Assembly (NCBI GenBank): GCA_029339505.1
Contig: JAQISU010000170.1
Coordinates: 1,886,001-1,950,000 of the forward strand
DNA: 64,000 nucleotides
DNA from: Unio delphinus
Taxonomy: Eukaryota > Mollusca > Bivalvia > Unionida > Unionidae
Direction: 5' to 3'
Shown here: positions 58,312 through 64,000 of the stretch, piece after piece
Layout: every line of letters begins with the position of its first letter
Position numbering within the stretch: position 1 is the stretch's first letter
Program-made: the position numbers and the translations under genes
Notes under the pieces: model-generated
What the model was told of the DNA's origin: nothing
Seen by the model: the letters and a program-made list of their open reading frames with translations, nothing else
Database searches by the model: none

Positions 58312-58690
58312 CTGTGTAGCACATAATCTTTAGAAGCTCTAAACGCTTTACAACATCAATAATGATATGAATACAAAAAACGAGAAACAAAAAACAAACA
58401 CCATGAATTTCAAAAACAAGAAAAAAAACTGAAAATATTTAAGGTAGGAAACATTTTAGGTCTTAAAGTTTGTTAAAATCTTCGAAATAGGTGAGTTTTA
58501 AGATCGCTCTTGAAAAGGATCACTGTCTTTGTGTCTAATTGCAATGGGCAATTCAGTCCACGTTGCTTGGCCCTGGTATGCAAAATAACGTTGCCCATAT
58601 GACTTCGTTTTTATAGTAGGAATACTGCGTATACGATTGTATGAAGAGGAGCGTAAGTATCTTGCTCGTGTTTATACATGGGTGAGGCCG
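58079..58690 (+). repeat. Dispersed non-coding repeat inserted in the viral element
   Basis: ACT/ATT/AAT trinucleotide blocks (58087-58308) lead into TTTAGAAGCTCTAAACGCTT, shared with 3586-3660. A block with GGTGAGTTTTAAGATCGCTC and GGGCAATTCAGTCCACG follows. Its content is unlike the viral genes on either side. The end is approximate. Confidence 0.65.
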
Positions 58691-58856
58691 GAGAGGTATC
58701 CTGGACTGGAGACCGTCAGTGAAACGTAGCAAGTTTTCTCTATATGTTTTATGTTTATTGCTAATAATATTTCAATAATATCTTTTTCAGTGAGAGTAGT
58801 AGAATTAAAATATTCACAGTACATTTCATTATTATAAATATAAAGGGTAGTCATGA

Positions 58857-59556
58857 CTAAATAATATATAATACATGATTCATGCAATAGGGTAATTCAA
58901 TTTTATGATATATTCGTCTAGGACTCTTTGATACATGTAGATATTTCTTTCTTGCAATTATATTAAGAACACCTGCGATTGTTGTTGCCGCTAAAACACA
59001 AATTGTCACAACTGTTGGGGCAATCACTAATTGCGTTATGGTCGAAATCAACAGACCGTTTCCAGGAATAACAGCTAAAGTTAAGTCATACACGTTCCGC
59101 AGCGCTGATAAGGTATTGTCTGCGGTGCGGTAAACATCGACATACATTTTTGTTGCCGCATCCTTGTCGGATAATGGATTTCCAAGTACGGATATTTTAT
59201 TCCCGTTCATGTTGAGTTTGTGAGTTTGCCTGTCATTGTAACACCAGATTTTTGTACTAGCGAGCGAATATTATCAGATACAGGTGAAAAGAAAACACCG
59301 GGTGTTTTATTTTCCCGCTGACGAGGATATGGAAATTTCGGTTACTCTATTAATTGTATCGATAATATCATTTAATGAAAGAATACTCGTTTTCAATTTT
59401 CCTTGCTTATCCTGAAATACAACCATTTTGTTTCGATCCACATTTGCAAGCTTTAACAATTCTGATAATTCGTCGTTGATGATATTTTAGATTATCTTGT
59501 GATATTTCTTTAGTAGGTTTTTGTTTCGAGATAAATCCCCCGTAAATATCTACCAT
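58857..59556 (-). pseudogene. Fibre/tail-like virion protein, frameshifted
   Basis: ATG at 59556-59554 opens MVDIYGGFISKQKPTKEI. Coding then moves through three frames, with recognisable segments LLKLANVDRNKMVVFQD and LSLNDIIDTINRVTEI. The last frame (59210-58857) carries NGNKISVLGNPLSDKDAATK followed by MYVD. The motif N-x-x-x-I-x-x-L-x-x-P-x-x-x-x-D-A-x-T-K-x-Y-V-D is the trimerising stalk repeat of phage tail-fibre proteins and of fibre-like proteins in invertebrate Polinton-type elements. A hydrophobic segment (VVTICVLAATTIAGVLNII) follows near the C terminus. At least three frame changes make it a pseudogene. Assignment to a fibre rests on this motif and on position among virion genes. 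Confidence 0.5.
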
Positions 59557-59568
59557 TATGCTTTAATA

Positions 59569-59890
59569 TCATTTTGAAAAGCAATGAATCGTGTACTGGT
59601 GTACAGCTTTATGGGGTGGTTTGGTTGATTTTAGTAAAGCATCAAGTACAGCAATTACGTCTCGACAGAATATTAATGGGCTAGTCATTGTCTGTGTTGG
59701 TAATGTTGGATACCAGATCGTTACTTTGTTAGGATTGACATTCCCGATCAATTCTTTTCGCGGGGTTGACCCATACGGATAGAAATAAATAATTGCACGA
59801 GGATCAGTCTTGTATGCGGTCCAGTAAGTTCCAGGTCCTCTGACATTATACCGGTTTCACCGCGGTTTGGTCTGGAAGGTAACTGATCTC
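59569..59890 (-). pseudogene. Adenain-type cysteine protease, catalytic residues lost
   Basis: GPGTYWTAYKTDPRAIIYFY followed by PYG (59843-59770) aligns with the block of adenovirus-type maturation proteases that holds catalytic His (G-x-x-H-W-x-A) and Asp/Glu (F-[DE]-P-F-G). Here His is Tyr and the acid is Tyr, so two of three catalytic residues are gone. A cysteine at IFCRDVIAVLDALL lies where the nucleophile region would be. The N-terminal piece LPSRPNRGETGIM (about 59885-59845) is in another frame. The family cleaves capsid precursors during virion maturation. The gene sits between the small capsid-like gene and the fibre-like gene. Confidence 0.65.
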
Positions 59891-59972
59891 GCATTAAAAA
59901 ACCCACCCCTGACGGTTTTTAGTTTTAGTTTTTTAGCACCATCGATTTAATCAAAATTTAACAACAACATTA

Positions 59973-60308
59973 TTAAATTGTCCCTGATAGTCTCAGACTC
60001 TTTCCGTACGTACATCGACTCCCTGGTAAGCTCTGACCAATCCCCTTGTTTTTGTATCCTTGCCCTGTAGCTTTCTTTAGTGCCCTTCCCGACGCGGCCC
60101 TGACAGTCCCAAGGGCAGCAGCTTTTGTGACAGCAAGAGCAGAAGCTGAGATTAATGCCGGTATTGCTACAAGAAGTGGAAATATACCATCTGATTTAGT
60201 TATATCTGAAATAGCACCCGCAGATAGAGTAAGTCGGATTACGGTTTTGTCATGTTTAGCATCATCTGATTGTGTTTTAGCGTCATTATGGTTCCGGACT
60301 TTTTTCAC
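59973..60308 (-). pseudogene. Small basic capsid-like protein (pX/mu-like)
   Basis: An open 111-codon minus frame. After a polar N terminus comes a hydrophobic alanine-rich stretch (DGIFPLLVAIPALISASALA), then alanine/lysine-rich RAASGRALKKATGQGYKNKG. This build (IFPLL-type start, Ala-rich middle, basic Gly-rich end) recurs in small virion proteins of Polintons and recalls adenovirus pX. The frame itself is unbroken, but its C terminus looks altered and its neighbours are dead. No catalytic role is expected; DNA or membrane interaction is inferred. Confidence 0.5.
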
Positions 60309-60423
60309 TGAGGTTGTTTGTACTTTTTTAATCTCACCGGGAGTCAGAATAAAATTACATAATGATATGACGTTTATAATATTACGACTGTTCTAATTGT
60401 GTTCCAAATTTTCCAGTGGTGGA

Positions 60424-61215
60424 TCAATGATTCCACATTTGTCCACCAGCACCTTCAATTATCATCGATTTGTCACTAAATATAACAGCCATTGTTTGGT
60501 ACCCAACCGGTTCTTCTTTACCTATATAGGCTCTAATGTCTATATCAACAACAGTTTGCCTGGTTAAATCAAGATGATTTAGCGAAAAGTAATAAATTGG
60601 ATACAATTTTGTAAAACATAATTGTGATACTTGCAAACCCGTATCTGCAGTGTGATCAATCCACATAAATGTCATCAAACGTCGATAGGCTCATGCAACC
60701 TGGTTTTGTGGTGTAATTTAACAATATATCCTTAGCTGGTTCTTGTTGACCGTTTATTCTTAGCTTGATCTCGGTAACATTGAGCTTGTCAAATATCACA
60801 TGAATATGCGTTTGCGAGTTTAACGTTTTGAAGCACAATAAAATATGTCGTTCTTCATAAACACCTTGTTGTGATGCTATATGCCATGAAAATATACCGT
60901 TAATATTACTCTGAATACCATCTGTTGGTGTTATTAGCCATGATTGTAATGACTTACCACCTTTATTCTTAAATGATAATAATGTATCTTCTTCGGTGAT
61001 TGATGGAGTCATTACTGACATCCACAATGAGAGTTTTTATAATACTACTTTACCAGCATCAGCAACACCGGCACTTCGCCAGATTGCGTCATTATCATCA
61101 CCTCTTCTTACAAGCACTACTGTATATTCAGCTCCAAGGATAACCTTAGATAATCATCAACGATACATTCCCGGTTTACGCCGATATCCATGATGCCACC
61201 TTGAAATGATTATCG
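60424..61215 (-). pseudogene. Double-jelly-roll major capsid protein, broken
   Basis: Three pieces lie in sequence. EYTVVLVRRGDDNDAIWRSA (about 61135-61070) is followed after a stop by 61027-60656, with MTPSITEEDTLLSFKN, GIFSWHIASQQGVYEERHIL and NVTEIKLRINGQQEPAKDIL. A third frame (60678-60424) holds FTKLYPIYYFSLNHLDLT and VDIDIRAYIGKEEPVGYQTM. The pattern (W-x-x-P-x-x-TPS, then INGxxxP-x-x-D, then LYPIYxFDL, then a VxIxIxF strand pair) is that of the C-terminal half of Polinton capsid proteins. The N-terminal jelly roll is mostly missing. Stops and frameshifts rule out function. Confidence 0.65.
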
Positions 61216-61260
61216 ACAAATATCAGCGGCTTCATTACTTATTTCGGCTGAGTTATTTCC

Positions 61261-62306
61261 AGCTCAATGTCCTCCTATTATAATTTCGAATCGTGCTCTG
61301 TCGGAAAGAATATTATAAGGACAGGCAATACGAGCGCTTCCTATAGACAAACCATTACCAGTAGCACCATTGTCAGGCGCATAATAAATATCTACTTTTA
61401 TTTTTAGTTGATCTATTTTTGCAGAGAACGTTAACGAATCTTGATCACCTCTACTAATACTACCCTTATTATGACCAATTCTAAAGATGTTTTTACGATA
61501 ATCATCATCATACAATTTTTGATGTTCTGATAACACATCAGAAGAATAATTCAAATTATCTGTAGTATATTTAGCTAATTGATCATCATCCATATTGTTA
61601 ATTTTCTCACAATTTCTAGGTCTAAGTTTATCAACTAATATTTGAACAGATGGAAGAAGTTCTCTCTCATGTGGTGTCTTTTGCTTTTGTTATTTCTTTC
61701 GCTGTTTTTGTTCTCCTTATTTTCGCTGCCTTCGTTCTTCATATTGACGATACACATGATTTACCGCATCGATGAATCCTATCTATGATGCATTTTCTGT
61801 GTCAGTTCGACTTGTGTGAGTTTTACGTTTATAAACATATCAGCCCAGTGGTGTAGGCCAGAAATATATTTTCCATATATCGTTCTCAGCTTATCTTTTC
61901 TATTTTCATACGTTGTAACAACAAGAGCTGTAAATCCATTTTGGATCAATTTTATCGATTACTTTTAAAGCATCTTCATTAGATATATTAGGTAATCCTT
62001 CGAGTATTTATTTCTTCATTAGATATATTACGTAATCCTTCGATTATTTATTTCTTCATCAGTTTTTGTTTCTCTTTTGTAATAGGTTTTACCAGACCAG
62101 GAAGATCCTGTAAACGTCTTGATGTTTCTTCAGTTTTCTTCAGCTCTCTTTCCGAGTTGAGAAAAGAAGTTTGGTTGTTTCAGTAGCAGGTTTTAATAAG
62201 TGTCGAGTACATTCTTACGCCTGACAGAATCACGGACTGGTAGATATTTCTTAATTGCCTCTATTCGCTCTCATACCCACTGAGTGGTTAATGCTTCAAC
62301 AACCAT
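61261..62306 (-). pseudogene. First gene of the viral element, unassigned, broken
   Basis: ATG at 62306-62304 lies about 30 bp inside the right terminal repeat. Coding can be followed through several frames: PVRDSVRRK, ELKKTEETSRRLQDLPGLVK, NEDALKVIDKIDPKWIYSS, ISGLHHWADMFINVKLTQVE, GFIDAVNHVYRQYEERRQR, HERELLPSVQILVDKLRPRN and an intact 109-codon frame from 61593 (MDDDQLAKYTTDNLNYSSD). It is rich in charged helical sequence. A 40-bp tandem duplication at 61973-62050 lies within it. I know of similar proteins beside capsid genes in Polinton-type elements but no function. It might be a scaffold or structural protein. Confidence 0.45.
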
Positions 62307-62333
62307 TATCGATATAATAATGATTTAATTTAC

Positions 62334-62566
62334 AGCAGCAGGGAGGGTGTGACCTCGATAAGAGGTCATCGCAGTAAACATCGCGCATCTACTTTTAGAA
62401 AAATACTAAGGAAGACACCAACTAGTAACAAAAATAACTAACCCTGGAGATACTCTCTCGAAACTTAGAAGCTTTTGTGTGTAGTTATTGACGTTTTTAC
62501 TTCGTTTTTGTACGTTTAATAAATATAACCTTCTATAATTTACGTATGTGCACCCTCCCTGCTGCT
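62334..62566. repeat. Right terminal inverted repeat
   Basis: The inner border AGCAGCAGGGAGGGTG and outer border CACCCTCCCTGCTGCT mirror each other, as in the left repeat. About 80% identity with the left copy by eye. Confidence 0.9.
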
Positions 62567-62571
62567 TGCAC
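62567..62571. repeat. Target-site duplication, right (TGCAC)
   Basis: Followed by A, so a 6-bp TGCACA duplication is possible if the left A is shared with the element end. Confidence 0.65.
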
Positions 62572-63264
62572 AATGAAGATATTAAATATTTGAACTAGAA
62601 GCCATTAAATATTTTTTTTTAAATTGTAACCATTTAAATTGGAAATTATAACTCTTTCAAAGATATAGAGCACATTGTAAAATGCGATTCTGTAATCAGG
62701 AAACAGCTTGCTGTAGATCTTTCTTTTTGGCATTGAGGATAAAAAAAAACATCAAACTCAATCAAATCAGTATACAAATTTTATGTTTATTTCAAGACCC
62801 GAAAACTACTGTCGGAATTTAAAGAACCTTTACCTGAAGATAATAACTATAAAATTCCGAAAGACCATGAGTTGAAAAACAAAACAAATGCTTGATTGAC
62901 AATACGCGAGAATAACATAAAACTGTACAGCATTATTAGGGATCCTACACCTGCTCTTATGTTACAAACGCAAATATAGCTTTGGTGCAGGCAACATTAA
63001 ATATTGGCGAAAATTGTAATTAGACCAATTCTGTGGCAGACAAAGAAGAACCTACTGTCTAAATTTACATCCTGTTGCCAGATATAAATGGATTAACGAT
63101 GATGCATTATCTAGATAGAAGTTTATATTCTCATGTAATCTATGTTGCAGGTGCCCGTATGCAAATCAGAACATTTAGTACACAGTCTGTTTCGACCGCA
63201 TCAGGCGCTGTTAAAAGTTAATGAACCCATACATTTTTGTGATAGCGAGATTAATACACCGATG

Positions 63265-63267
<3 letters not shown>
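62572..63267. other. No gene recognised
   Basis: AT-rich flank of the viral element; nothing supported. Confidence 0.45.

Positions 63268-63359
<92 letters not shown>
63268..63359. repeat. TA microsatellite
   Basis: About 45 uninterrupted TA units. Confidence 0.95.
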
Positions 63360-63362
<3 letters not shown>

Positions 63363-63686
63363 GCAATAAACTGACAAGCAACAGTGCAAAAACTAGTATC
63401 ACTCTAGCCTGAGCGCTTTCGACTCTCAATGAGTCTTTATCAAAGGCAAATACAGAATATAGACAAGACAGACAATTAAAATACAAAAACCGTGTTTACA
63501 GAACTTTACATGCCTGTTTCTACAGGAATTAAGCCTTGAAATTCATTATGTTACAACAAGTTGCGTATGCTGTAAAATCTGAAATCGATGAGCCAAAGCG
63601 ACACATATGTTTTTGTATGTAAATTTATGTACGCGCAAATTATATCCCGGATATAAAGGACTGTTCTTTACCATATGATTTGTATT

Positions 63687-63690
<4 letters not shown>
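63360..63690. other. No gene recognised
   Basis: AT-rich spacer between two TA arrays; nothing supported. Confidence 0.45.

Positions 63691-63754
<64 letters not shown>
63691..63754. repeat. TA microsatellite
   Basis: About 32 TA units. Confidence 0.95.
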
Positions 63755-63757
<3 letters not shown>

Positions 63758-64000
63758 GTCAGCAATACATATATTCTACAGTGAAATTTGACTGCTCTTT
63801 GTGATAATCGTTAATTTTCTTTTATTTATGTTGATGAAAATAGATAGTATGCTCGGACGCAATATGTTTACTTTAATTAAATGACTACAATCAATGCAAA
63901 TAACATACGCACTCATACAAAATCAAGTAACATGACATGCAAACCAAGAGAGGAAACATTTGACCAGCAATTATAAATTGTCCATCGGGTCATGCCACCA

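Larger units (their letters stand above)
56960..62566 (-). mobile_element. Polinton/adintovirus-like element with virion genes only
   Basis: A 5607-bp element bounded by AGCAGCAGGG and CCCTGCTGCT, with inverted repeats of about 240 bp. The flanking direct repeat TGCAC (56955-56959 and 62567-62571) would extend to the 6 bp TGCACA of Polintons if the A at 56960 is counted as shared. Recognisable genes run from right to left on the minus strand: an unassigned first gene, major capsid protein, small basic capsid-like protein, adenain-type protease, fibre-like protein and packaging ATPase. A zinc-ribbon fragment faces the other way. No PolB or integrase is visible. Complete Polintons are usually 15-20 kb, so this is a reduced or deleted form. 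All genes carry stops or frameshifts; it is a fossil. Confidence 0.8.

Noticed and set aside
60046..60396. Plus-strand 116-codon alanine-rich frame
   Set aside because: Antisense shadow of the small basic capsid-like gene.

Overview
The window looks like eukaryotic, intron-containing, AT-rich invertebrate DNA, most likely from a marine mollusc and possibly a bivalve. The reasons are multi-exon genes with GT/AG introns, very many long microsatellites, tRNA-headed SINEs, small hAT-type MITEs, LINE fragments and Polinton/Maverick-type viral genes. The host is inferred from style; no diagnostic host gene fixes the species.

Two host genes are convincing. A secreted type-B carboxylesterase/cholinesterase-like gene lies on the minus strand (13975 down to 9781). 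It has two exons joining in frame to about 586 codons, and a TATA box upstream. A secreted FG-GAP/VCBS-type repeat protein lies on the plus strand (36332 to 45308). It has six exons whose splice phases all agree, giving about 432 codons. Its introns carry a SINE, a MITE, a 48-bp minisatellite, microsatellites and one unrecognised pair of reading frames.

The rest is mostly mobile DNA. A decayed Polinton lies on the minus strand at about 20.4-25.4 kb. It keeps pieces of protein-primed family-B DNA polymerase, of a retroviral-type integrase and possibly of a small capsid protein. A SINE and a hAT MITE have inserted into it. At 56960-62566 is a compact 5.6-kb element with inverted repeats of about 240 bp and a TGCAC target duplication. 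Every gene I can recognise inside belongs to virion assembly: double-jelly-roll capsid protein, small basic capsid-like protein, adenain-type protease, fibre-like protein, packaging ATPase, and a zinc-ribbon fragment on the other strand. I found no polymerase or integrase in it. All of its genes are broken. The two loci look like complementary halves of the Polinton gene set, and this is the most interesting feature of the window.

Other repeats include three MITEs with 8-bp target duplications, four copies of one SINE, a LINE with endonuclease and partial reverse transcriptase (27.0-28.9 kb), an RTE-like LINE tail (19.7 kb), a 1.2-kb minisatellite (49.3-50.6 kb), and a pentanucleotide array that drifts through several related units (52.35-52.76 kb). 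A SWIM zinc-finger fragment lies at 6.05-6.46 kb. Long stretches between these show nothing I can support.
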